Below are positions 22,037 to 35,800 of a stretch of DNA of 64,000 nt, in pieces. The stretch is from assembly GCA_015143295.1 (NCBI GenBank), contig CM026573.1, positions 5,754,434 through 5,818,433 of the forward strand, written 5' to 3'. The position numbers and the translations under genes were made by a program. Source of the DNA: Tetracentron sinense. Its lineage: Eukaryota > Streptophyta > Magnoliopsida > Trochodendrales > Trochodendraceae. Positions within the stretch are counted from its first letter, which is position 1; every line of letters begins with the position of its first letter. Below the pieces are notes generated by a model that was not told the DNA's origin, did not search any database, and was given only the letters and a program-made list of their open reading frames with translations.

Positions 22037-25000
22037 TTAACCCGATGTTGAACCACAAGAGATTTCTCCAAGCATTGATAGCCGAGGACTGGGGCTTTGT
22101 TTTGCTTCAGGTCCCTTCCCACTTAGTTGTGGGCTCCGCCCCAACCTTAGCTCACTCATATGGAGGCTGAATGCCCTGTTTGACACCCTTGGGCTGTATA
22201 CAGTCTTCATATCATCAAGTGAAGCTGGGGTGGAACTTGTTACTTTTGGACTGTAGATATGACGGATCTCACCACGGCTTCTTGTGATAATATCATCAAG
22301 AATTTCCCCACCATCCGTATGACCACTTCTAGCTTGAGGATCTTGATCCTGTCAAGTACATAAAGATCACCAAATGAGTACAGAAGCTTCAGAAGATGAG
22401 TTACGTGGAAGCAACCGTTCAGGCTACTTACATCTAATGAGATGTTGTAGTTTACAGCTGGGGTTTCTTCGTATTCCGCGGCATCCAAGTCTTGGAGATG
22501 GACTCCTTTAAAAAATTTGGGGAGCGCATACTGCCGCACCGGGACTAGAAGCATGATCAACAATGGGAAAAGTACCCCAGCTATTGGAATCCATGTCAGA
22601 CCGAAACACAAAAATAAGTACATTGTCTGGAATAAGGTGAAAGAAGCGATGGCCTTGAAGGGCACTGTCTCGATGAATGTTGCGTGATACTCCTCGAACA
22701 CCCTAATAGGTTTAATAATGAGGAATTAGTGGGTGTAGAAGTTGTTTTAGTTTTCAAAAATAATTATTTATAATCATTGTAGTTTAAAAAAAGCAGTCGT
22801 ATAACGTGCTAACTTGATTTAGTTTACTTGTTACAAATATATATACTTTTTACGTAGTAATTGAGAAGATATACAATACCTTTTGAGAGATCAATGTATA
22901 GGAATCAAACCTTATTCTAAATTTCATATTATTTTATCCACAAATCTGACAAATGAAACATAAAATAGAAAAAAAAAAATGAAGTAGCATGCTCAAAACT
23001 CGTTGAGTGTTGGAAAGGAACCTGTGTTGAACATGAGTAGTTAAGCTGCTTAGAATAATCCATACCACACGAGATCAGTTTTAAAAAGCATGCTTTTTTA
23101 TAGTTACAGTGGCAGTTGGAGGGGTAGGACATGGATAATTCAACTGTTCAGTGAAATCCGTGCAGAATAGGAGTTTGGCATCACAAAGCATGCATGATCA
23201 TAATTGGAGGAGCCAACGGAGAGTGGATACCATTTGACTGAAATTAAAACCTAAAAGGGAGAAAAAGAAGGCAAGTCCTAGAAACTACAGCAAAGCCAGG
23301 ACTACCATGACCAAGGTATGAGCAAAGACTTACTTGTGTCTTCGACTTGGAGCAGTGAAAAGCAACAATATCCTCTCCCAAAATTGATTCCCTGGCAAGC
23401 TTTCTATAGCCATGAAAGCAAAGTATCCCCAAAGAACTGAAGTCGGGATCTTCTTCAGAAGAGGCATAGCAGCAACACAACCACCTACCATCAGGGACTG
23501 AAGCAAATTGCTGAGGCGCTGTTCTTTGACCTCAACGGGTAAGAGATCATCAACATCCTTCTCAACATCAAATATGGACTCATCAACAGGGGCATCAATT
23601 TGGCCAGTTCTTGAAGCCAGTTCAATAGTTGATTCTTTCAACGCTCTCAATCCCTGCTCGAAGAACAAATATTAGGAACAAGAGAAATAAAATTGGAATA
23701 ATTGGCTGTGTCAAACATCAAATATGACTTAATGTACCAGGCCAGGTGGAGTTTGATAAACTAATGGAGTCTGCATTTGATTGTATGCTTCTTGCATGCT
23801 CCCATACAACTGACCCAAGCTTGAATTTTTACTGATACTTTTACGGGCCGTTGATACAAGCTTATTGCACAAAAGCTGTTTCAGATATCCATGTTAATTC
23901 CCAATAAATCAATGCAAAAGAATAAAGATAATAAGAAATGGAATACTTATATTGATAAAAGCATGGAGAATTCTAAATTAAAATATATATTTTGAACAGG
24001 AAAACAACATTCAGACGTCCTTCTATTGGAGAATTCATGGTGCACATGCAGGGTACCCAAGGATGCCAATAGGAGTACTCTGACCTAGGATAGCTCATAA
24101 GCCAAAAATCAACACAATGGAATGATCCTAACTGACTGATCTATGAAATTATGATGGACAGGCCAAAAGTGTGTCAAATATGAAGAGATTCGGATAATTT
24201 TTAATAAATACACCAAACTTGCAAAACAAGTGCCCAACATAAAGAGATAACACAGCACCTACACTCAATAAGTAAACTTGAGTTGTTTCAAGGTTATATT
24301 CTCAATATCTGTCCTAAAATGTTACCTGATGTTTCAAGGTAGCTAAGCTTTTTGTATGCATCGGAGATTGTGGAATAACACCATTGGAAGGAGGAATGCC
24401 GATGAGACCACATAATATGACCTACTCAGAAAGCAAATATGAATATTTTTAAACAAAGATCTATAACATGTACTCAGAGTCAGTCACACAGGCGCTCTTT
24501 CTATTGAAGAATAAAGTGAACCCTGAGATTCCAATGCAAAAAGCTTACCAAGGAACCCAAAAGAAGAAGGTCATGATGGTATGAAGGTGGCTTCTTAAGA
24601 TTAAACTCCTTTTGTTGAGCAAGTTGAGATGCAACACTGTGATCAAAGTAGTAGAGAACAGCAATCATGGTAGCTGGTATAAATGCTCCAACAATATATA
24701 ACAGTGGCACGGTCAACATTTCCTGCACATTCAAATATAATTTCACGCAGATGCAAAAGAGTATATCTCCTTTCAATTTTATTTTATAACAAAACATGAA
24801 GGAAGTTCTCTTTCACAGTGGATGGGAATGGTAAGCACAATATCAACATGGAGAGGAAGTTGAACTGCTATAGTTGGATAAAAATTGTAGGAAGCACCTT
24901 GATAACTGTCCAATTTGAGTAAGCACCAGGAGACCAAGGGTTTGGACTGAAAAGCCGCCTCGGGATCCCTCTTGGGACAGTGTTAACTGGCATATAAGAT

Positions 25001-27026
25001 ACAGCAGTCCATACAAGTACCATAAGTGGGACTCCATAATCTGCAATTAATCCCCGTAGCCAGCCTATAGTTTTAGAACCACATTTATGAGTTAGAGATC
25101 CTTAAAAAAATGCCAATGTATTCTTTTATTATACTAAATCTACGAACTATTACTCTTCTAGGAAATTCGGAAACAAGAGAACTGCAGAAACACATTTATT
25201 ATCTTAACCAAGCATCCAATAGGTGAGATGCCTACATAAGATTCTTTGTTTGTTGAGTGAGCTGGGACTGAACCCCCCGACCTCAAGGTTGCAACAAATA
25301 GTGGTACAAGACTGAGCTTCAGACTAGAACTCTTGATCCATAACCTAATATAAATGTATATGTCTCCTTTAGACTTTAACGCATTATTCAAAGGTTTAAA
25401 TTAACTAATGTACCTGTCCCATAGCGCCAGGATCTAGCTTTCCGGCTCCTTAATGCAGTAAGAAGAAGGCCAAAGGACAGAACCAATGCAAACATTCCAT
25501 TGCCGAAGCGCCATGAAGGGAGGAGTGCGCTCTGATTTAGGTTCTCTCTCTCAGGTATGCCAAACTCCTCCACAACTCCCTATAGCATGCAATGCATGAG
25601 CTTAAACAGAGTACATTGCGATTGGCACACAATCTGCTAACAAATAATATGCTTCCCTGGTAATCAAATTAAGAGGCCCCATAGGGGTGTGTCCAAATAT
25701 GGTATTTGCAAATCTTCACCATTGGAAATGGTTGGTCAAAGACCCTTCAAATGAAAAGTTCTCAGTCTAAAGGGTGTTAAATTTTTAAATATGGTGATTT
25801 CAAATAAATCCCTCTTATTTTCATATAAGAAAATCAATCTGTATGCAAACCTTAGTTCAGAAAAGCATTAGATAAGAAGTAACCTAATCAGTAAAATAGG
25901 TAGATGAATGAGATATAAGCAGTTACGTAAATCCACATAAAATTGATATGTGTGTGTATGTAATTTTTCTACCATCTAACATGGCCATTAAAAAAAAGTT
26001 CCTAAAGCATCCTCACCCGAATAGCCTGCTGCATAAAGAGCATTGCTATGAGCAGACCAAATAGTTCGCCGGCTACACGGGTAAATCTATTGATAATAGA
26101 GCATGCACCTAGAATAGACAGCAAGAAGAGCAAAAGTGCCGTCCACACACAAACCCTGGAAGCCCGATAAGAAAAGAAAACTATTCAACATCCACCAGAA
26201 TAGTCATCTATATATGCATCAGTTGAGCATCAAAACACACATTAGAAGTGTTTAGGGTGTACCATCCTGTCCAAGCTACAAAGAGCTTCTGCCCCAAATC
26301 TTCCCTATCTTTTGCAAAGTTGAACATGAATGTGTACATCAGTACAGTCGGCTCGGCAACCCCAAGTATAAGCAGTGGCTGTCCTCCAATGATAGAGTGT
26401 ATGATGCCACAAATTGACGTTGATACAAGTGTTTGCACTGCAGTTAAAGTTCCATCTGCAACAAATAATCAAAGGAAGCAAGTCTTACCAAGCCTAACAT
26501 TAAACTAGCAAAAAAAGGGGAATATTTGCGATAATAGACTGCCTCATACTTGTATTTCTCTCCAATTGCTCCCCAAAAGATATAACTGGAATTGCTGAAG
26601 CAAAGAATATGTAGGTTGTAGGAGCGAGGATCCTGAATAATTAAAAGACACATTAATCTTCTATATGGCATTCATAAAAATAAGAAATCCAAAACTTAGT
26701 AATATTCTCAAGAATCTGATACTGTAAATAGTTGCCTCCATTAATATTTCCTTGAAACTAAGATGTGTGTTTAAGATAAATAAGACTCATAATTTGACAC
26801 TTTATGATCATAGTTAACCCATATCTACTGAGCCTAAAATCCAGCATTGTTGATTCATAATCTATGACAACTTGATAGTATTATATTTGTGGTGGAAGAT
26901 GACCAACTGAAGAATCACAAACCTGAAACCCGCACGGAAACCACCAGTCCAATCTTGTTTGTAGCACAACAGTCTTCCTTCGATATCATTCTTGATTCCA
27001 CGGAAGGGCACAAATGTTTCTTCCAT
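22037..27026 (-). CDS. BOR1: BOR-family borate exporter, BOR1-like
   Basis: Predicted plasma-membrane boron exporter of the SLC4-like anion transporter family, used in xylem loading and distribution of boron. The 13 coding exons (5' to 3') are 27026-26923, 26632-26550, 26455-26263, 26155-26017, 25579-25414, 25064-24898, 24722-24549, 24421-24326, 23875-23738, 23653-23334, 22702-22432 and 22348-22037. These twelve intervals are joined by GT-AG introns of consistent phase into 720 codons, close to Arabidopsis BOR1. One acceptor (23653) has an in-frame alternative three bases earlier. Hallmarks are [77 protein letters not shown] and [12 protein letters not shown]. The central loop keeps YGSM and YNQM, like the Tyr-based endocytic sorting signals of BOR1. 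The Ser/Pro-rich C-terminal tail is family-typical. No break seen. Confidence 0.93.
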
Positions 27027-28352
27027 GATAATTTGTGCATGAGCAAGAAATGATCATACACTTTTTTTTTTCTTTTGAAAAATGACTAACAGGGACAAGA
27101 GAGAGACACAGAAAACGTTAAAACTCGAACGCAGATTTAAGTAACTCGAGAGGCCATTATGATTCCTAAACTGGCATCACCTAAGATAAGTATGAAAAGC
27201 TATGGGCAGACAGACAGGATTCTTAGTGATGAAATTATTTAGGAGGGAAAGCAGAAAATGGCGGTTCATATTTCTCGATGTATATATGACCCTTGAAGTG
27301 GTCCATGAGCCACTCTATAACTCATAGAATATAAAAGAATGATTTGTGTATATGGCTATGAAGAACAAATGAATTGATTAAAAATGAATATAAAATCAGA
27401 TTGTAGGATGGAATTTCTAATTTAATTTGGATTGTCTGGTCTGCCTTACTTGAATTCCATAGCTGAACAAATCAAATTAGCGAACGGAGTTCATCTACAG
27501 TTGAGATAGTGGTAGTTAACGAAACAAACGAATGCTCTCCATCTGCTCCGAAATCAACTAAGGAACAACTGAGACAGACCTGAGATCCATTACCTCCCCT
27601 TCTTTTAATTATCAGAAAGACACCTAAACATCAACTGACGGCCACCAAATATTATCTTCCCCAAGAAAACAAAATTTGATTAGAACCCAAGAGATCACTT
27701 ACATGGTCTGAACTTTACATGTTAGAACTAACTGAAAACCCCCTCAGATTCAACTTTCAAGGTCTATAGACTATGAACCGTGAAATTAGCGAAGGCCCAT
27801 GATCATAAACTGAATTTAGGATGGTCTAGAACAATTTAAAGCAAATGGGCATTACCTAATCACAGACGAAAACCTTGAAATCTAAAGGAAATGGGAATAG
27901 AGATCTATCCAGGGTCTCAGCTATAGAGGTCAACAGCTCCGATATCGGAAAATTAGCGAAAACCCATGAATTTAAACTAAATAGAGATGATTTAGAACAG
28001 TTTAAAGCAAATGGACATCAACCCAACAAAGAGCACAACCAACAAAATCCTTCTCCCAGGTTACATTACACAGAACAAGACCCTTTTGAGAATCAAACAG
28101 TTTCAGAACTAACAAATTATGAAATCTGTCTATAAACTTCAGTTACATGGCATGTGGGAACAGAAATCTAAGAAGGAGAGTAGAATGAGAAGCAGTTCAC
28201 AGAAACTAAGAACAGTTACATGTACCCAGAACGAAAATCAATGAGAAACAAAGGATTAGAAGCAGAGAGAATGAGAAATCCTCAAGAAGACAAACTCTGC
28301 AATGGAAGATTTGTGTGATTGAGAAAGTGCGTAGTGACTAAGCATATATACC
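27027..28352 (-). promoter_or_regulatory. BOR leader region with AUG-stop elements and a TATA-like box
   Basis: Upstream of the BOR start on the minus strand, the hexamer ATGTAA (a start codon directly followed by a stop) occurs at 27704-27699, 27720-27715, 28148-28143 and 28221-28216. TATATAT at about 28352-28343 precedes a pyrimidine-rich stretch that looks like a 5' UTR. In Arabidopsis, AUG-stop or short upstream frames in boron-transport genes mediate boron-dependent translation and mRNA decay. The site at 27704 also resembles a splice donor (CATGTAAGTG), so some copies may be intronic. Leader exon borders cannot be fixed by eye. Confidence 0.45.
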
Positions 28353-28685
28353 TCTTTTGTGTATTTAAAAGAGAAAATAAAAATAATGGAAAAGAAAAGG
28401 AGAGAGAAACAGTTGCAGTGAAAATTGGAAATGTGGGATTTATTTACCTGAGGAAAGAGATGGAATTGCAGAAGAAACGGGGGCAATAGACATTTAAAAA
28501 AAAAACAGTGATGCAACCGAAAGCTTGCCCTGTAAATGGAAATAAACCGAACGGACCTGCCCAAAAAAGGAAATTTTGAAAAACTAAATGTCTAAATTGC
28601 CCCTGTTAATTGTAGAAATAGCGGGGCTAAACAGGCAGAAGTCGAAGTCTCGAAGACATTTTTTTTAATCTGTTCCCATCATTTA

Positions 28686-29215
28686 CTGTTATGCTATGTT
28701 TGTTTCGATATAAAATTAGGAAAAGCTAATTGAATCTTTCAAAATGTTATTTCTGAGTGTTTGTTTGCGCGTATGCAAGTAAAAAATGTTTTAAGGAAAA
28801 TAAACCATTTTTGTAGAAAATGATTTACATTTCTGCTCCATTTGTTTTCATGTAAAATAGGGAAAAACAAATAAAATTCATGGAAAACATCAATTGTCCT
28901 ATAGAAAATACACGCAAAAAATGACATTTCCGTGAAATTCTTTTGTTTTCCCCTATTTACATCAAAACAAACAGAGCATTCAAAAACCCATAAATTATTT
29001 TCCCGTAAAATCCACTTAAATATATTTTAAAACAAAAGTACCCCTTCATATTTTTTTTTAACTTTTTTACAAAAAAATAGTTTACCATATTTTCAAGAAT
29101 ACAATCAAATAAGAACAAATGAGTAAAAAAATTTGTCTTACTATAGAAGTTTTTCCATTGTAAATGATTTATGTTGTAAAATTATTTACTTGCAAACAAA
29201 TGGAGCCTAGTTGTT
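28686..29215. repeat. MITE cluster with facing TGTTTGTTT ends
   Basis: TATGCTATGTTTGTTTCGAT at about 28692 faces the reverse complement of CATCAAAACAAACAGAGCAT at 28960-28979. Further facing copies (GAGTGTTTGTTTGC near 28755 and GCAAACAAATGGAGCC near 29192) suggest nested or composite MITEs. No coding capacity. Confidence 0.45.
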
Positions 29216-29541
29216 AAGAGGTGTCAATAAGTTGGGCTGGATCGTGGCCCCATCCGCCATGCTCTAAACCCAACCAGACTCAATTACATAGTTGAACAAA
29301 GATTGGGCTTAGAGACTTAGTCCCAGTGGGTTGGCCCGTCAAGGGTTAATGGTCAGTAACAGGGAGTCCCACATCACCTTTGTGATTAGAACCCATGACT
29401 TTCAAGTCATCTGTTGAATTGGGTAATTTTGTACTTATAAACTCAGATTTTGGAAATTTGGCTGCAATACAACATATGAGTCCATGCTTCTTCATCCAAG
29501 TAGAGTGACTGTACAAATTCTCCCAAGATTGTTCACTCCTG

Positions 29542-29679
29542 CTATGTTTAGTTGCCGAGAAAATTTGTGAAAACATGAAAAAAAAAAATTTGAATTTCTA
29601 ATACAACTTTTAGTTGTGTTTTGTCCAATTTTCATTCATTTTCCATGTTTTTGCTTATTTTCTCGGCAATCAAACATAG
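29542..29679. repeat. 138-bp fold-back MITE
   Basis: Left arm CTATGTTTAGTTGCCGAGAA and right arm (reverse complement CTATGTTTGATTGCCGAGAA) extend for about 45 bases with few mismatches, around a short AT-rich centre. No coding capacity. Confidence 0.7.
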
Positions 29680-30689
29680 GGTTAAGGAAAACTTAACCTA
29701 ATCACACCCCAACATCTGCTGAGAGGTGTGGTGTGCTCATAGTTGAGGTAGGGATCCTAATATACAATCTTGGGAAAATGATGCATATGAAAAAAAAAAA
29801 AAAAAAGAACTTGATCTAATCACACGATTTTAATTGTAGGAATGACATGTGAGTTTCATTGGTTTGCTAGTTTAATTAATTAGTTTACTTGCACACAATA
29901 ACCACTTAAGTTCGATTAAATTTTAATCAACTCAATTAACAGGCATGTGGAAATGCTTCTTGAAGATAATTGGAGCCTCTCATTTGTGCAAGGGAACACA
30001 ACAACTTTATCCCCGAGATTCAACTTAGCATGAAATCGATATGTTCATTTACAAATTTGTACTGAACTCAAGAAAAGAGCAAAAGAACTCAATTTACTTT
30101 TACTTTCTCTCACTTTCTTGCCAAACTAACACACCTTGAGCAGCGGTAAGCCAATCATTCACGAGATGCCCATATGCATGCCATGAGGCATCCAATTGCG
30201 TCAAATGTGAGAGAGAAAGAGAGATTCCCATTAAAAAAAGGAAATAGGCTCTTTTTTCTTTTTTTCTTTTTTTTTTAGGGGGGGGGGGTGTTAAATAGAG
30301 GAGATATCTTATTGGTGTAACCATGTTCGACTTTCTACTTCTTTATTATCAAACATCTTTATCTCAGGATATCCAAAATCAAGCTTTTGAAATTGCTACC
30401 AATTCCTCAACAAGGAAAGGCTAAACTTTCAAGGTTGAGATAGAATAAGAGGCCTCACCTTTCCATCTGCAAAATTACACATCCTCAGTGGACATTTACA
30501 ATGTCTATCAAATGAACTTATCATCATTATTATTGCATCCACTTCTGGGGTGAAGTCGTGTCCGACTGAGAGAGGTCCTTAGATCAAGTCTTAAAAGCAA
30601 CAATTTCCATAAATAAACGATGCCTCATTAGTACCCAAAAAGGAAAAATGAATCCATATGATTGGAGAATCAGTTATCAATTTATTAAG

Positions 30690-30764
30690 AGTGTGACCTT
30701 AGTTAAGGGAGGTCTTGCGATCAAGTCATCATATGTAGAGACCTCCCTTAACTAAGGTCACACT
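30690..30764. repeat. Perfect 26-bp stem hairpin (copy A)
   Basis: Arms 30690-30715 (AGTGTGACCTTAGTTAAGGG and on) and 30739-30764 are exact reverse complements with a 23-base loop. The loop includes TGCGATCAAGTCATCATATG. Confidence 0.9.
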
Positions 30765-30884
30765 TTTGCCATTTGAGCCAAGAGAGACAACTTAAACCTT
30801 TTAATAAATCAATTTCTTATTTCTTAAAAAAAATTTAAAAAAAGTTAAGAAAATTTTGCCTTTTCCCTACACGAGAAGAGGGTA

Positions 30885-31030
30885 AGTTCACCTCTCTGGT
30901 TTGCTCCAATGGTAGGATGTATCCTTTTTGGAGGCAAAGGACTCAGTTTCAAGTTTTGATGTGATGGCCAGAAGCCATCATATGTACTAAGCTAATCATC
31001 CTACAAAACTAGATAAATGATGACCAAATG
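30885..31030 (+). repeat. SINE-like tRNA-derived segment (copy A)
   Basis: GGTTTGCTCCAATGGTAGGA followed by GGCAAAGGACTCAGTTTCAA resembles the A box and B box halves of a degenerate tRNA promoter, about 45 bases apart. Copy B has the same at about 34028. Confidence 0.4.
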
Positions 31031-31532
31031 AAAAGAAAAATTTGAGGATAGTTAAGATGGCAAACACATGGATACCTTTGAGCGGCTACCTCAAATACCT
31101 AACTCTTGATGAATTGTTTGAAGGATATGTTAACATCATCTAAGTTTTGTGGCTGATGAACCTGGACTTACGTAAACAAATAATATCTTATTCTTAGTAA
31201 TCCGATTCCGAATTTCTTTATAAGAACACTCAGATTTTTCCTTTAAAGTTCGTCCGGCATTTTTCAAGTTATGTCATTGGACAATATGCATTTTCTTTTG
31301 TGAAGTAGATGCATCGTGCTTTTCTTCTATTAGGCTACGATTCCCATAAAAATTTAAATGCAACAAAATGAGTGATTTCAAGTCTCCTAAAAATTAATGA
31401 CTTGAAATCTCATGATGACAAAAATTAATCTTGTTAAAAACCTTGATAAAGTGACTCAAATTTCTTAACAACTACTGTCAGAGAGTGCAAAGTGTCAAGC
31501 TTTATAAGTCTCAGCAAAAGAACGGACCCTTA

Positions 31533-31710
31533 TGGGGTATTTGGATTGGATTTTACTAGCCAAAAATCAATTGTGATAAAATTGATTGTGTAGAAATTAA
31601 TTGTCAAAAAATCACTTTTCAAATAATAGTGTTTGGGGAATACTAAGTTGAGTCTCTCAACTTCGTACTTGTTTTTGGCCAATAAAATCAATGCCAAATG
31701 CCGCCTTAAT
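31533..31710. repeat. MITE with about 30-bp TIRs (copy A)
   Basis: TTTGGATTGGATTTTACTAG plus CCAAAAATCA faces GGCCAATAAAATCAATGCCA, an inverted repeat of about 30 bases with a few mismatches. Its counterpart in copy B is 34708-34887. A similar sequence occurs near 39545-39915. Confidence 0.5.
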
Positions 31711-32879
31711 TTAATACAAAAATAAGCCAAATTTTGTTGGATTTCAAAATCACATGATCAATATACTTTTTTTTCTTTCAAATTTTAGTAGTATTCAAAG
31801 GTACTTTGATCAACATTTTCTTTTTCGCTAGGCAACGAGCTACAATCGAAGTCATATGATGGACATGCGAGTGGCATGGAGAGGGATTGGGATCCAACAT
31901 TTAATGGGTCTCACCTAAGAGATCAACTCGGCTAAAATTTATTAAATTTAATGATCTCTCCCTATATATATATTTTTTTCTGCTATAAGGCATTATATAT
32001 CTATTAGTAGTAGCTATTAGTTAGGGTTAGTGGGTTAGTAACTAATGAATGGACCTTCTGCTTGTCACATCACCGACTTCATCACAAGCTACCCTCATAA
32101 GAAGAGCACACCTCGTCATCTGAGCTAGAGGAGCATGTGTTTTATTGAAAGATCCCCAACTAATATTTCTTGAATTCTTCAATGAAATAACTAGAATGAG
32201 ATTTTATGTTCCCTCTTCATTTTGACCTCACATTTTTTTCCTATTCAAAGAATTCATAAGAAATAAATTTCAAAGTCTCAACATCTTATTCATTTGACTA
32301 GTTACTTTCTTTATTTTAAAATTGTTACTATAACCGATTGTAAAAATAAATTGTTAAAGCAACAACACGTGTCAATTTAATGATAACAGTCATTGGTATT
32401 ATTATCACTCGGATCTTTTACTTAAGGAGATATTATATAATATTTAATTAATTTAAGAATTGCAATGGAAAGCAGCATCTATGTAGATTATGCTTTAAAT
32501 GAACAATCTAATGCAACACTTTCAACCTATCATTGAGCTCTTATATGCAAATCTACCTAACACGATCTCCTCAATTAAATCCTTATTTAACATTAAGATA
32601 TGGTAATTGCGGTATAGTTATACTAATTTTATTATTGTTATTATTAATGAAAAAATCCTAGCATATTATCGACACTTGGGTAAAGCGGCTGCCACGATGC
32701 CAAATGTTGACTTCATTTGATGATCATAATCAGCCAAATAATCATAAACATTCAAACAAATTGTTGGTGCATTGCTAATTGCACAAATCCTTGAATATAT
32801 TCATAATAACAATATATACAATACTAACAATTTTATCTTTATATTTTTTTGTATTATTAATAATAATAATAATAATAAA

Positions 32880-35800
32880 GAGGTAGGGATCCTAATATAA
32901 AATCTTGGGAAAATGATGCATATGAACAAAAAAGAACTTGACCTAATCACACAATTTTAATTGTAGGAATGTCATGTGAGTTTCATTGGTTTGCTAGTTT
33001 AATTAATTAGTTTACTTGCACACAATAACCACTTAAGTTCAATTAAATTTTAATCAACTCAATTAACAGGCGCAAGGAAATGCTTCTTGAAAATAATTGG
33101 AGCCTTTCATTTGTGCAAGGGAACACAACAACTTTATCCCTGAGATTCAACTTAGCATGAAATCGATATGTTCATTTACAAATTTGTACCGAACTCAAGA
33201 AAAGAGCAGAAGAACTCAATTTATTTTTACTTTCCCTCACTTTCTTGCCAACTTACACACCTTGAGCGGTAATCCAATCATTCACAAGATGCCCATATGC
33301 ATGCCGTGAGGCATCCAATTGTGTCGCACATGAATGTGAGAGAAAGAGAGATTCCCATTAAAAAAAGGAAATAGGCTTTTCTTTTTTCTTTTTTCTTTTT
33401 TTTTTTTTTTTTGGGGGGGGGGGGGGGGGGAGGGAGTTAATTAATAGAGGAGATATCTTATTGTAACCATGTTCCACTTCTTTATTATCAAACATCTTTA
33501 TCTCAGGATATCCAAAATCAAGCTTTTGAAATTGCTACCAATTCCTCAACAAGGAAAGGCTAAACTTTTAAGGTTGAGATAGAATAAGAGGCCTCACCTT
33601 TCCATCCGTGAAATTACACATCCTCGGGGACATTCACAATGTCTATCAAATGAGCTTATCATCATTATTATTGCATCCACTTCTAGGGTGAAGTCGTGTC
33701 CAACTGAGAGAGGTCCTTAGATCAAGTCTTAAAAGCAACAATTTCCATAAATAAATGATGCCTCATTAGTACAACAACAAAAAAAAAGAATCCATATGAT
33801 TGGAGAATCAGTCATCGATTTATTAAAAGTGTGACCTTAGTTAAGGGAGGTCTTGCGATCAAGTCATCATATGTAGAGACCTCCCTTAACTAAGGTCACA
33901 CTTTTGCCATCTGAGCCGCGAAAGACATCTTGAACCTTTTAATAAATCAATTTCTTATTTCTTAAATTTTTAAAAAAAAGTTAAGAAAAATATGTTTTTT
34001 GCCAACACGAGAAGAGGGTAGGTCCACCTCTCTGATTTGCTCCAGTGGTAGGATGTATCCTTTTTGGAGGCAAAGGACTCAGTTTCGAGTTTTGATGTGA
34101 CAGCCGAGAAGCCATCATATGTACTAAGCTAACCATCCTACTAACCTAGATAAATGATGACCAACTGAAAAAGAAAATTTTGAGGATAGTTAAGATGGCA
34201 AACACATGGATACCTTTGAGCGGCTACCTCAAATACCTTAGTCTTGATACCTAACTTACGATGAATTGTTTGAAGGATATGTTAACATCATCTAAATTCC
34301 GTGGCTGATGAACCTGGACTTATGTAAACAAATAATATCTTATTCTTAGTAATCCGATTCCGAATTTCTTTATAAGAACACTCAGATTTTTCCTTTAAAG
34401 TTCATTCTTTTGTGGAGACTTACAACATCCGGCATTTTGCAAGTTATGTCATTGGACAATATGCATTTTCTTTTGAGAAGTAGATGCATCGTGCTTTTCA
34501 TCTATTAGGTTGCGATTCCCATAAAAATTCAAATGCAACAAAATGAGTGATTTCAAGTCTCCTAAAAATTAATGAGAATTGAAATCTCATGATGACAAAA
34601 TTTAATCTTGTTAAAAACATTGATAAAGTGACTCAAATTTCCTAACAACTACTGTCAGAGAGTGCAAAGTGCCAAGATTTATAAGTTTGAGCAAAAGAAT
34701 GGACCCTTATGGGGCGTTTGGATTGGATTTTATTAGCCAAAAATCAATTGTGATAAAATTGATTGTGTAGAAATTAATTGTCAAAAAATCACTTTTTCAA
34801 ATAATAGTGTTCAGGGAATACAAAGTTGAGTCTCTCAACTTCGTACTTGATTTTTGGCCAATAAAATCCAAGCCAAAGGCTGCCTTAATTTAATACAAAA
34901 ATAAGCCAAATTTTGTTGGATTTCAAAATCACATGGTCAATATACTTTTTTTCTTTCAAATTTTAGTTGTATTCAAAGGTACTTTGATAACATTTTCTTT
35001 TTTGCTAGGGAACAAGCTACAGTCGAAGTCATATGATGGACATGCGAGTGGCATGGAGAGGGATTGGGATCCAACATTTAATGGGTCTCACCTAAGAGAT
35101 CAACTCGGCTAAAATTTATTAAATTAATGATCTCTCCCTATATATATATATATATATATATATTTTAGGTATAAGGCATTATATATCTATTAGTAGTAGC
35201 TATTAGTTAGGGTTAGTGGGTTAGTAACTAATGAATTGACCTTCTGCTTGTCACATCACCGACTTCATCACAGGCTTACTCTCATAAGAAGAGCACACCT
35301 CGTCATCTGAGCTAGAGGAGCATCTGTTTTATTGAAAGGTCCCCAATTAATATTTCTTGAATTCTTCAATGAAATAATTAGTGAGATTTTATGTTCCCTC
35401 TTCATTTCTACCTCACATTTTTTTCCCATTCACAAAATTCATAAGAAATAAATTTCAAAGTCTAAACATCTTATTCCTTTGACTAGTTATTTTCTTTACT
35501 TTTAAAATTGTTATTTTAACCGATTGTAAAAATAAATTGGTAAAGCAACAACACATGTCAATTTAATGATAATAGTCATTGGTATTATTATCACTCGGAT
35601 CGTTTACTTAAGGAGATATTATATAATATTCAATTAATTTAAGAATTGCAATGGAAAGCAGCATCTATGTAGATTATGCTTTAAATGAACAATCTAATGC
35701 AACAATTTCAACCTATCATTGAGCTCTTACATGCAAATCGACCTAACACGATCTCCTCAATTAAATCCTTATTTAACATTAAGATATGGTAATTGCGGTA

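Larger units (their letters stand above)
29745..32879 (+). repeat. Tandem segmental duplication, copy A (3.1 kb)
   Basis: Begins GAGGTAGGGATCCTAATATA and runs to an (AAT)n tract. The same order of sequence restarts at 32880. No reading frame, domain or RNA gene was recognised anywhere in the unit. It carries a SINE-like box, a strong hairpin and a MITE (separate entries). Differences from copy B are scattered substitutions, small indels and homopolymer length changes. Confidence 0.93.
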
